DNA of 64,000 nucleotides from Arthrobacter sp. FW305-BF8 (GTDB taxonomy: Bacteria; Actinomycetota; Actinomycetes; Actinomycetales; Micrococcaceae). Location: the NCBI RefSeq assembly GCF_021789315.1, contig NZ_CP084561.1:1178001-1242000 (forward strand), in the 5' to 3' direction. Positions 16,701 through 24,456 of this stretch are shown piece after piece (the stretch's first letter is position 1; each line of letters starts with the position of its first letter). The notes beneath the pieces are model-generated. The model saw only the letters and a list, made by a program, of their open reading frames with translations, was not told the DNA's origin and did no database searches. The position numbers were made by a program, and so were the translations under genes.

Positions 16701-17885
16701 TCAGGCGATGACGGCGCCAAACGCCATGCCCAGGAGGTAGGTGACGCCGGCCGCCCCCAGCCCGATGGCGAGCTGCCGCAGTCCGCGGGTGAGCGGCGAG
16801 GTGCCGGACAGCAGGCCGACGGTGCCGCCGGTGGCCAGCAGCGCGATGCCCACGAGGACTGCCGCCACGATCAGGGCGCCGATCCCGGTCATGCCAAAAA
16901 GGAAGGGAATGATGGGCACGATGGCACCCGAGGCGAAGAAGCAGAAGCTGGAGAGCGCGGCGCCCCAGGCAGTGCCCACGGCTTCGTGCTCGTCCTCGGT
17001 CTCGGGCAGTTCGGGATGGAGCGAGAGGCTCGGATCGCAGTCGCACGTGAAGAGGCCCATGCGTTCGGCCACCCGGTGTTCGGCGGCCTCGCGCGACATG
17101 CCGCGGGCAAGGTAGACCAGCAGGAGTTCATTGTGTTCGATGTCGAGCTGGGGTGCCGCCACCAAAGTTACCTGGGTGGGCCGGGTGGCGTCCAGGAGCT
17201 CGCGCTGGGAACGAACGGACACGAATTCGCCGGCGCCCATGGAGAACGCGCCGGCCAGGAGTCCCGAGATGCCGCTGAGCAGGACCACGCCGCTGCCAAC
17301 ACCCGTGGCGGCCATGCCCATGACCAGCGAGAGGTTGCTGACCAGGCCGTCGTTGGCGCCGAAGACGGCGGCGCGGAAGGTGCCCGCCAGGCGGTTGCGG
17401 CCGCGCGTGGCCAGGCCGCGGACCACTTCCTCGTGGATCTGCTCGTCGGCGGCCATGGCCGGGGTGGCGGACGGTTCCCTGGTGTAGGGGGAGCGGCCCT
17501 CGGCCCGTTGCGCCAGCGCGAGTACGAAAACGGACCCGAAGTGCCGGGCGAGGAAGCCCAGGAGGCGGCTGCGGAAGGAGGCGTGCCGGGGTTTGCCCGC
17601 ATGCTCGCCGAGCAGTTTCAGCCAGTGCGCCTCGTGGCGGCCTTCGGCTTCGGCGAGGGCCAAAAGGATGGCGCGCTCTTCGCCGGAACGGTTCTGCGCG
17701 AGGTCACGGTAGACGGAAGCCTCGGCCCGCTCGTCGGCGAGGTACTGGCGCCAGCGCTTGATGTCCGCGGCGGTGGGCTCCGGCCGGGGTGCGGCGATCC
17801 CGTTGGGTGCGGCGCCGTTGCTGGAAGCAGGCGGTGCGGCCGCGTTGCCGGTGGTGTGAGGATCAGATTTTGCGTGCTGAGACAC
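16701..17885 (-). CDS. Ferritin-like domain/VIT1-CCC1 fusion membrane protein
   Basis: 394 residues from GTG 17885, preceded by AGGAG. After a Pro/Ala-rich start, residues ~40-170 form a rubrerythrin-like four-helix domain with metal-ligand-type glutamates (DERAEASVYRDL, LAEAEGRHEAHW, AADEQIHEEVV). Then comes the VIT1 membrane domain: VFGANDGLVSNLSLVMGMA, GAGEFVSVRSQRELLD and the C-terminal helices. Relatives (MbfA-type) export iron or manganese out of the cytosol, guided by the ferritin-like domain. CDCDPSL in the cytosolic loop carries two nearby cysteines. It appears to be a single gene. Confidence 0.87.
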   Translation of the reverse strand: MSQHAKSDPHTTGNAAAPPASSNGAAPNGIAAPRPEPTAADIKRWRQYLADERAEASVYRDLAQNRSGEERAILLALAEAEGRHEAHWLKLLGEHAGKPRHASFRSRLLGFLARHFGSVFVLALAQRAEGRSPYTREPSATPAMAADEQIHEEVVRGLATRGRNRLAGTFRAAVFGANDGLVSNLSLVMGMAATGVGSGVVLLSGISGLLAGAFSMGAGEFVSVRSQRELLDATRPTQVTLVAAPQLDIEHNELLLVYLARGMSREAAEHRVAERMGLFTCDCDPSLSLHPELPETEDEHEAVGTAWGAALSSFCFFASGAIVPIIPFLFGMTGIGALIVAAVLVGIALLATGGTVGLLSGTSPLTRGLRQLAIGLGAAGVTYLLGMAFGAVIA

Positions 17886-18132
17886 GGGAACTCCTGGGTA
17901 GATGGGACGTACTGCGGCCCCATTGCATCGCCCACTTTACCGCGTAATTTCGCGGTTTTTCGGCCGGTCACCCTTAGCCAAAAGTTTAGGGAACCCTCAA
18001 TAACTCCGGCCGCCGGAGGCAAACCCGCCGGCCCGCGCGAACGCCCTTGACCGCCTGCACCCGCGGTGATCTGATGAAAATGTGCCCCGCTGACGCCGGG
18101 TACGGAAGTCCAACCACACGGAGGTCTGCCTG

Positions 18133-18369
18133 ATGAACACCAACGGATCGCGCCCCGAACCGGACACCCGCCATACCATTGAGTCCGATCCCGCCTACGA
18201 CTTTGCCGAGGACGCGCCGGTGGACGAGGACTGGGACACGGAAGACGAATTCCTCGACTCCGAGGAGAGGGTTGTCCCCGCCAGCTCCGGGGCAGTGGAC
18301 GACGACGAACGGGTAGTTCCGCGCGATGCGGACGACGAGTTCCGTGCGGACGAAGGCTACGAAGCCTAA
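18133..18369 (+). CDS. Small acidic protein (DUF5709-like)
   Basis: 78 residues with roughly a third Asp/Glu and almost no hydrophobic core, so it is probably disordered. GGAGG precedes the ATG and a strong terminator follows, which supports a real gene. The sequence has two copies of ERVVP (EERVVPASS, DERVVPRDA). It resembles small DUF5709-type actinobacterial proteins of unknown function. No partner can be named from context. Confidence 0.7.
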   Translation: MNTNGSRPEPDTRHTIESDPAYDFAEDAPVDEDWDTEDEFLDSEERVVPASSGAVDDDERVVPRDADDEFRADEGYEA

Positions 18370-18407
18370 GGCTTCAACCGTTTCCTCCTGCTTTAGAGGG
18401 TGGGGAC

Positions 18408-18459
18408 CACGACGGCGGTGCCTCCTTACGCTGGGAGGCACCGCCGTCGTCGTGCTTTC
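18408..18459. terminator. Bidirectional terminator hairpin
   Basis: CACGACGGCGGTGCCTCC (18408-18425) pairs with 18434-18454 with one 3-nt bulge and an 8-nt loop, followed by CTTTCT. It lies between convergent genes. Confidence 0.75.
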
Positions 18460-18482
18460 TAAACTGCCGGATCCCGGGACAA

Positions 18483-20006
18483 TTACCGGGCGCTGGTCGT
18501 GACCGGCACTTCCTCGGTGTCCTTGCCGGCCACGCGGCGGTACCAGCGGCTCATGACCGCGGGGTCCGTGGGCTTGGTCAGCAGCGACACCACAACGTAG
18601 ACGACTGCGGATGCGAGCAGGCCGTAGTAAATCGGCTCGTTGGCGAAGACGCCGTCCAGCGGTGCCTTGGCATTGATCTCCAGGACGATCATGGTCCCGA
18701 GCGTCACCACGGAGCCGACCGCCATGGACGCCGCGGCAGCGATTCCCGTGCCGCGCTTCCAGATGAGTCCGCCGAGGATGGCCACGAGGAGGCCGCCCAC
18801 CAGGATGTCGTAGGCGATGGTGAGGGCCGCGACGACGTCCTTGGTGATGATGGCGATCAGGATGGCCACGATGCCCAGCCCGAGGACCCACATGCGGTTG
18901 GCCTTGACGTCGTGCTCGGGGTTGTCGGAGTCGTCGGTGTTGATGGTCTTGCCGAACCAGCCGGCGACGAAGGGGAGCACATCCGCACGCGCCACGGTGG
19001 CGGCCGCGATCAGGGCGCCGGACGCGGTGGACATCATGGCCGCCACGGCGGCGGCGAGTACCAGGCCGCCGATGCCGATGGGCAGCAGGTTCTGGGCGAC
19101 CTCGGCGTAGACCACGTCCTTGCCTTCCGTGGCGACGTCGATGGCCGGCAGCGCCACCCGGGCGGCCAGGCCGATCATGGCGCCCGCAGCGCCGTACAGG
19201 ATGCAGTAGATCCCGGCCGTGGCGCCGCCCCAGCGGGCCACCCGGGGCGTCTTGGCGGTGAACACGCGCTGCCAGATGTCTTGGCCGATCAGCAGGCCCA
19301 GGGTGTAAACGACGAAGTAGGTGATGATTGTCTGGACGCCGATGCCGTCGATCTGGAAGAAGCTGGCCTCCACGCGGCTGCGGATGCCGTCCAGGCCCCC
19401 GGCTGCGTTGAGCGTGAAGGGCAGCATGAGGAAGAAGATGCCCACGGTCTTGATGACGAACTGGACCTGGTCGGCCAGGGTGATGGACCACATGCCGCCG
19501 ATGGTCGAGTACACGAGCACGATGGCGCCGCCGATGGCGATGGCGAGAGCCCGGTCCCAGCCGAACAGGACCACGAAGATGGTGGCGTAGGCGCTCGTGG
19601 AGGTGGCGCAGAGCATCAGGGTGTAGGCGAGCATGATGATGCCGGAGGTCCGGGTGGCCTGGCTGCCATAGCGCAGGGACAACATCTGGGAGACGGTGTA
19701 AATCTTGAGCTTCTGGATGGTGCCGGCGAAGAGCAGGCTCAGCAGCAGCACTCCGGCACCGATCGCCACCACGAGCCACATGCCCGAGATGCCGAACTTG
19801 TAGCCCAGGCCGACACCGCCAACGGTGGAGGCGCCGCCCAGGACGACGGCCGCCATGGTTCCGGTGTAGAGGAACGGCCCCAGGCGGCGGCCGGCCACGA
19901 GGAAGTCGCTGTTGTTCTTGGTGCGGGACTTGCCCCACCAGCCGAAGGCCAGCATGGCGGCCAGGTAGACCACCACGATGGCGATATTGACGAAACTTGC
20001 GTCCAT
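18483..20006 (-). CDS. Sodium:solute symporter family transporter
   Basis: 507 residues, about 13 membrane segments. SSS features: YLAAMLAFGWWGKSRTKNNSDFLVAGRRLGP at the start, SQMLSLRYGSQATR, and ISTASGALIAAATVARAD-type text near helix 9 (here MMSTASGALIAAAT). ATG 20006 follows AAGGATCC; an upstream in-frame extension lacks transporter features. It is divergent from an XRE-cupin regulator, with agmatinase and TPP-enzyme genes beyond, so uptake of an amino acid or guanidino compound is the likely role. Substrate not proven. Confidence 0.88.
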   Translation of the reverse strand: MDASFVNIAIVVVYLAAMLAFGWWGKSRTKNNSDFLVAGRRLGPFLYTGTMAAVVLGGASTVGGVGLGYKFGISGMWLVVAIGAGVLLLSLLFAGTIQKLKIYTVSQMLSLRYGSQATRTSGIIMLAYTLMLCATSTSAYATIFVVLFGWDRALAIAIGGAIVLVYSTIGGMWSITLADQVQFVIKTVGIFFLMLPFTLNAAGGLDGIRSRVEASFFQIDGIGVQTIITYFVVYTLGLLIGQDIWQRVFTAKTPRVARWGGATAGIYCILYGAAGAMIGLAARVALPAIDVATEGKDVVYAEVAQNLLPIGIGGLVLAAAVAAMMSTASGALIAAATVARADVLPFVAGWFGKTINTDDSDNPEHDVKANRMWVLGLGIVAILIAIITKDVVAALTIAYDILVGGLLVAILGGLIWKRGTGIAAAASMAVGSVVTLGTMIVLEINAKAPLDGVFANEPIYYGLLASAVVYVVVSLLTKPTDPAVMSRWYRRVAGKDTEEVPVTTSAR

Positions 20007-20143
20007 GATTTGGGGATCCTTGGAGCTTTGGCAGCTTGCGGGCCTCGCCGGGGCGGGCTTGCCGGATGGTGCTGCACTGAACGGAAATCTGGGGGAACGC
20101 TGGGTTCCTTGCTGCGCGTCTCCTCGTGGGAGTTGTTTCACAA

Positions 20144-20157
20144 GCAACAGTTGTTGC
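20144..20157. promoter_or_regulatory. GCAAC-AGTT-GTTGC inverted repeat
   Basis: Short inverted repeat in the 290-bp divergent region between the SSS gene and the XRE-cupin regulator. A TAATAT-type -10 box for the regulator is at 20246-20251. The repeat is a candidate operator for the regulator. The rest of the gap shows no gene. Confidence 0.45.
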
Positions 20158-20296
20158 GTAAGAGCGTAGGCTGTGATTCGAGTAACAGTCAAGACGCAAA
20201 GCCCCGCGGTGCGGTTTGCCCCGCGTCACGGAAGGGCCGGGCCGCTAATATGACTCCAATGATGGGGCCGGGCTGCCGGCCGTGAAAGGTTCGTAA

Positions 20297-20872
20297 ATGA
20301 AGGCACTACCAGTTGAGCCGAGCAATGTTCCGGTTGCCATCGGTTCAAGAATCCGTGCCGCGCGCCAGTCCCAGCGGCTCACCATCGAGCAGGTGGCCGA
20401 CGCCACCGGATTGACCAAAGGTTTCCTGAGCCGTGTGGAGCGGGACCTGACCTCCCCGTCCGTGGCATCCCTCGTTACTCTGTGCCAGGTTCTTTCGATT
20501 TCCATTGGCGACCTGTTCGCCGCGCCGGAAACCCACTTGACCAAGCGCGACGCCGGTCCGCGGATTTCCCTCGGCGGCGAGGGGATCGTCGAGCGGCTGC
20601 TGACCGCCCGGTCCGAGCGGCGCGTGCAGATCATCCAGGCCGTCATCGATCCGCGTGGACGCGGTGAATCGGAGCTGTACGCAGTTGACTGCGACGTCGA
20701 CGTCCTGCACGTGATCAAGGGAACCATCAGGCTCATTCTCACGAACGAGGAGTATGAGCTGACCACCGGCGATACCGTCACGTTCCCGGGCAGGGAGCCG
20801 CACACCTGGGTCAACCCCACCGATGAGGCCGTGGAAGTTCTCTGGGTGCTGGTGCCCGCCGCCAGTCGGTAG
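20297..20872 (+). CDS. XRE-family regulator with cupin sensor domain
   Basis: 191 residues. N-terminal helix-turn-helix (IGSRIRAARQSQRLTIEQVADATGLTKGFLSRVERDLTSPSVASLVTLCQVL, ~15-70), then a single cupin (ELYAVDCDVDVLHVIKGTIRLI...GDTVTFPGREPHTWVNP). HTH-cupin regulators of the PuuR type control amine and amino-acid catabolism, in keeping with the flanking SSS transporter and ureohydrolase genes. AAAGG precedes the ATG. Confidence 0.9.
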   Translation: MKALPVEPSNVPVAIGSRIRAARQSQRLTIEQVADATGLTKGFLSRVERDLTSPSVASLVTLCQVLSISIGDLFAAPETHLTKRDAGPRISLGGEGIVERLLTARSERRVQIIQAVIDPRGRGESELYAVDCDVDVLHVIKGTIRLILTNEEYELTTGDTVTFPGREPHTWVNPTDEAVEVLWVLVPAASR

Positions 20873-20888
20873 CGCTCTTTGCTTTCGG

Positions 20889-20922
20889 ACCCGGGCTGCC
20901 TGTTTCGGCGGCCCGGGTTTTC
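20889..20922 (+). terminator. Intrinsic terminator after the XRE-cupin gene
   Basis: ACCCGGGCTGCC and GGCGGCCCGGGT form a 12-bp stem with one G-U pair and a 6-nt loop, followed by TTTTC. Confidence 0.8.
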
Positions 20923-21013
20923 GCTGTAAACAGCCGGTGCGTAATGGGCAACTCCGTGTGTATGATGGCTGTCACAACCCACCCCAATTCATCCTCGAAG
21001 GAGAGGCGTTCCT

Positions 21014-22126
21014 TTGGAAGAGCTGCGCATCGAAGCCAACGGCAACCTTGGCCCCATCGATTCATCCCGTATTCCCCGCTACGCCGGGGCAGCAACCTAT
21101 GCACGCCTGCCGCGCCTGGACCAGGTGGCCAAGTCGGACGTCACCGTGGTGGGCGTGCCCTTTGATTCCGGCGTCTCTTACCGCCCCGGTGCCCGCTTTG
21201 GCGCCAACCACGTCCGCGAGGCCAGCCGGCTGCTCCGCCCGTACAACCCGGCCTGGGATGTCAGCCCGTTCGAGAACTGCCAGGTGGCCGACGCCGGCGA
21301 CATGGCCGTGAACCCGTTCAACATCAACGAGGCCATCGAGACCATCCAGCAGAACGCCCTCGACCTGACGGCGGCCGGCAGCAAGCTGCTCACCCTGGGC
21401 GGCGACCACACCATCGCGCTGCCGCTCCTGCGCGCCGCCGCCGAGCGCGCGGGCGGGCCCATCGCCATGCTGCACTTCGACGCCCACTTGGACACCTGGG
21501 ACACCTACTTCGGCGCCGAGTACACCCACGGCACGCCGTTCCGCCGTGCCGTGGAGGAGGGCATCCTGGATACGGAGGCCATCAGCCACATCGGCACGCG
21601 CGGCCCGCTGTACGGGAAGAAGGACCTCGACGACGACCACCGCTTCGGGTTCGGCATCGTCACCTCCGCGGACGTCTACTACCAGGGCGTCCTCGAGACT
21701 GTTGCGAAGGTCCGGGACCGGATCGGGGACCGTCCCCTCTACATTTCCGTGGATATCGATGTCCTGGACCCCGCCCATGCGCCTGGAACTGGCACGCCGG
21801 AAGCCGGCGGCATCACCAGCCGCGAGCTGCTGGAGATCATCCGCGGCTTCCGCGGCATGAACCTCGTTGGCGCCGACGTCGTTGAAGTGGCCCCAGCCTA
21901 CGACCACGCAGAGATCACCGGCGTGGCTGCCAGCCATGTTGCCTACGAGCTCGTCACCCTCATGGCGGACAACACCGTCGCCGGAGACCGCTTCGGTGCC
22001 GAGACCGGCTACGCCGCCCAGGCCCTGGGCCGGGAAGGCCGCCGTCCGGCAGGGTTCGCGGCAGCCTCGCCGGCGCCGGCCGACAATGGGGCCGTCCGTG
22101 CCGCTGTGGGGGAGTACTCCCAGTGA
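21014..22126 (+). CDS. Agmatinase-family ureohydrolase
   Basis: 370 residues from TTG 21014 (GGAGAGG upstream). Binuclear Mn hydrolase that releases urea from a guanidino compound. Metal motifs are intact: GGDH (129-132), FDAHLD (155-160) and SVDIDVLDP (245-253), with PGTGTPEAGG after. About 35 Ala/Pro-rich residues are added at the C-terminus. Agmatine, 4-guanidinobutyrate (GbuA) and 3-guanidinopropionate enzymes share these motifs. The coupled AruI-like gene favours 4-guanidinobutyrate. A TATGAT -10 box lies at 20959-20964. Confidence 0.88.
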   Translation: MEELRIEANGNLGPIDSSRIPRYAGAATYARLPRLDQVAKSDVTVVGVPFDSGVSYRPGARFGANHVREASRLLRPYNPAWDVSPFENCQVADAGDMAVNPFNINEAIETIQQNALDLTAAGSKLLTLGGDHTIALPLLRAAAERAGGPIAMLHFDAHLDTWDTYFGAEYTHGTPFRRAVEEGILDTEAISHIGTRGPLYGKKDLDDDHRFGFGIVTSADVYYQGVLETVAKVRDRIGDRPLYISVDIDVLDPAHAPGTGTPEAGGITSRELLEIIRGFRGMNLVGADVVEVAPAYDHAEITGVAASHVAYELVTLMADNTVAGDRFGAETGYAAQALGREGRRPAGFAAASPAPADNGAVRAAVGEYSQ

Positions 22127-23787
22127 CTGGTGTCCGCAACGGCGGGGACCTCGTCGTCGAAACCCTCGAGGCGCTGGGCGCGAAGACGGTGTTTGGCATC
22201 CCCGGCCAGCACGCGCTGGGCCTCTTCGACGCGATGGGCCGGGGCAACCTGAAGTTCGTGTCCTCCCGCGTGGAGAACAATTCCGCGTTTGCGGCGGACG
22301 GCTACTCACGCGCCACGGGGGAGGTGGGCGTGCTGTTCCTGTCCACTGGGCCGGGCGCCCTGACATCGCTCGCCGGGCTGCAGGAAGCCTACGCCACCGG
22401 TGTGCCCATGGTGGTGGTTGCCAGCCAGATCCCACTCGAGGGCCTCGGCGCCCGCCGGAAAGGCATGCTGCACCAGCTGGATGACCAGAAGGCGTCGGCC
22501 GCGAACGTCACCAAGAGCCAGCGCCTGATCCAGCACGCGTCCGGCATTCCGTCCGCCATTCAGGATGCCTGGACCGAGGCGATCTCGTCGCCGCAGGGCC
22601 CGGTGTGGCTGGAAGTCCCGCAGAATGTGCTGCTGGACCCCATCATGGTGCCGCCCGTGGAGGATGCGCTGGCCGAAGCGGCGGACAACCCGCCGCGCGT
22701 CGAGCTTGTCCGCGAAGCCGTGAAGTGGCTGTCGACGGCGAAGCGTCCGGCCATCATTGCCGGCGGCGGAACCCGCCGGGGCCGGGCGGAAAAGTCCCTG
22801 CTCTCGATCGCGGAAAAGCTCCGGGCTCCCGTCATCTGCACGCCCGGCGGCAACGGCGCCTTCCCGTGGAACCATGAGCTGTCGCTGCAGTCGTGGATTG
22901 AAGACCGGCACATGACGGACCTTTTGGAGGACGCGGACGTCCTGGTGGTCATCGGCTCCTCGCTCGGCGAAGTCACGTCCAACTACTTCACCTTTGAACC
23001 GCGTGGCAGGATCATCCAAATCGACGCTGAGCCGCGAGTCCTGGAATCCAACCGGCCCGGCCTGGGAATCCGCGCCGACGCCGGCCAGGCGCTCGCAGCC
23101 CTCGACGCGTCGCTGCTGGTGCCCGCCGACGCCCGGCCCGACTGGCACGGAACCGCGCCCGAGGACCTTGTGCGGGAGTCGCTGCGGAAGGTGAAGGAGC
23201 GGCTGGAATCGCAGGACCTGGCCAAGGAACTGCAGTTCATGGCCGACATCCGCGAGGCAGTTCCGGCGGACATGCAGACCTTCTGGGACATGACCATCTC
23301 GGCGTACTGGGGCTGGAGCTGCTGGGACGCCCGCGAAGGGCAGTTCCACTCGGCCCAGGGCGCCGGCGGCCTGGGCTACGGGTTCCCGGCGGCGATCGGC
23401 GGGGCCGTGGGCCTGGAAACCGTGGGCAGGTCAGCAGTTTCCGCGCGTGTGCTCGCTGTCTCCGGTGATGGCTCGGCCATGTACTCCATCGCCGAACTCG
23501 CCACCGCGAAGCAGCACAACGTGCCGGTTACCTGGCTGATCGTGGACGACGGCGGCTACGGCATCCTGCGCGAATACATGGTGGGTGCCTTCGGCAAGGC
23601 CACCGCCACCGAACTCGCCCGGCCTGACTTTGTGAAACTGGCCGAGTCTTTCGGCGTTCCCGCCACCCGGGTCGCCCCGGAGGAAGTGGGGGACGCGCTC
23701 AGGGCGGGCTTCGCCGCGGACGGCCCGAACGTCGTCGTCGTCGAAACACTGCTCAAGATGTTCGCCCCCACCCACCTGGACGACTGA
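22123..23787 (+). CDS. TPP-dependent decarboxylase, AruI/acetolactate-synthase-like
   Basis: 554 residues. The GTG start overlaps the ureohydrolase stop by 4 nt, so the two are translationally coupled. Three TPP-enzyme domains: the Pyr domain with the activating glutamate E51 (SRVENNSAFAADGYSR), a central Rossmann-like domain (~185-330), and the PP domain with GDGSAMYSIAELATAKQ from residue 448 and DDGGYG in place of the usual NN. The length matches AruI, which decarboxylates 2-ketoarginine to 4-guanidinobutyraldehyde. True acetolactate synthase is unlikely without a regulatory subunit or ilv genes nearby. Confidence 0.82.
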   Translation: MTGVRNGGDLVVETLEALGAKTVFGIPGQHALGLFDAMGRGNLKFVSSRVENNSAFAADGYSRATGEVGVLFLSTGPGALTSLAGLQEAYATGVPMVVVASQIPLEGLGARRKGMLHQLDDQKASAANVTKSQRLIQHASGIPSAIQDAWTEAISSPQGPVWLEVPQNVLLDPIMVPPVEDALAEAADNPPRVELVREAVKWLSTAKRPAIIAGGGTRRGRAEKSLLSIAEKLRAPVICTPGGNGAFPWNHELSLQSWIEDRHMTDLLEDADVLVVIGSSLGEVTSNYFTFEPRGRIIQIDAEPRVLESNRPGLGIRADAGQALAALDASLLVPADARPDWHGTAPEDLVRESLRKVKERLESQDLAKELQFMADIREAVPADMQTFWDMTISAYWGWSCWDAREGQFHSAQGAGGLGYGFPAAIGGAVGLETVGRSAVSARVLAVSGDGSAMYSIAELATAKQHNVPVTWLIVDDGGYGILREYMVGAFGKATATELARPDFVKLAESFGVPATRVAPEEVGDALRAGFAADGPNVVVVETLLKMFAPTHLDD

Positions 23788-23800
23788 CCCCGTCCCACCC

Positions 23801-23865
23801 AGCGCGAACTGGCAGCTAATACCCCCAAAATCCCATTTTGAGGGCATCTGCTGCCAGTTCGCGCT
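23801..23865. repeat. Long intergenic palindrome, copy C2
   Basis: Perfect 16-bp outer arms AGCGCGAACTGGCAGC (23801-23816) and its complement (23850-23865). The inner part holds CCCCCAAAA facing TTTTGAGGG. Preceded by CCCGTCCCACCCA, as at 1108. It lies 13 bp after the TPP-enzyme stop with no T-tract. Confidence 0.88.
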
Positions 23866-23888
23866 TGGCGTTTAACCCCCACCTCACA

Positions 23889-23938
23889 TTGCTTAGTTTC
23901 CTAAAGCAACCATTTATTGCTATAGTTGCCTAAGGCAA
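23889..23938. promoter_or_regulatory. Two MarR operator repeats
   Basis: Two related palindromic units: TTGCTTAG-TTTCC-TAAAGCAA (23889-23909) and TTGCC-TAA-GGCAA (23926-23938). Both contain TAGTTnCCTAAnGCAA. They end about 20 bp before the MarR start, so autorepression of the marR/efflux operon is likely. Confidence 0.75.
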
Positions 23939-23958
23939 GCAATAAGGGGCAATCCATC

Positions 23959-24456
23959 ATGGCAGTTGAGCCAAACACGGCGGCCGAACTCGTGCGGCAG
24001 ATTTTCGACCTTCAGCGCGCCGTCCGGTGCGCGGCCGTCTCGAACTCGCGCGGCCTGGAGGCTGGAGTGGCGCTGCAGGGCGTCCTTCGCTTCGTGGGGG
24101 AGAAGGAATCCCGCGCCACGCACCTCGCCGCAAGGCTGGGAGTCAGCGCTCCCGTCCTCAGCCGTCACATCGCGGAGCTTGAGGAACTCGGGCTGGTCCA
24201 CCGGCGGCCCGACCCCGACGACGGCCGCGCGCAACTGGTCGCCCTCACAGACGCCGGCCGCGCGAAGCTCGTCGAGATCGAGGAACACCGCGTGGCCACG
24301 CTGCAGGAATACCTCCAGGACTGGAGCCAGCAGGACGCCGCGGAGACGGCGAAAGTACTCTCCAAACTTGCGGAATCCCTGCGGGAATCCGCCCGGGCAA
24401 CGACGGCCGGCCCCATCACAACCACTACCAAACGCAAGGAGCAGTTCATTGGCTAG
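23959..24456 (+). CDS. MarR-family regulator of the efflux operon
   Basis: 165 residues from ATG 23959 (AAGGGG upstream; an earlier in-frame ATG lies in the operator). Winged helix with LQGVLRFVGEKESRATHLAARLGVSAPVLSRHIAELEELGLVHRRPDPDDGRAQLVALTDAGRAKL. The 3' end overlaps the TTG start of the drug transporter by 8 nt. Likely represses both genes and responds to the exported compound. Confidence 0.9.
   Translation: MAVEPNTAAELVRQIFDLQRAVRCAAVSNSRGLEAGVALQGVLRFVGEKESRATHLAARLGVSAPVLSRHIAELEELGLVHRRPDPDDGRAQLVALTDAGRAKLVEIEEHRVATLQEYLQDWSQQDAAETAKVLSKLAESLRESARATTAGPITTTTKRKEQFIG

Noticed and set aside
17939..17960. ACCGCG-TAATTT-CGCGGT hairpin with TTTTT
   Set aside because: Looks like an intrinsic terminator on +, but no + strand gene ends before it and it lies upstream of the divergent VIT1-type gene; only a 6-bp stem.
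17986..20229. 747-codon minus-strand frame over the SSS transporter and beyond
   Set aside because: It runs through the small acidic gene and the terminator, and its text is Arg/His/Pro-rich shadow of the transporter frame.
22123..23787. TPP enzyme as acetolactate synthase (IlvB)
   Set aside because: No small subunit or ilv genes follow and it is coupled to a ureohydrolase; AruI-like decarboxylase fits better.
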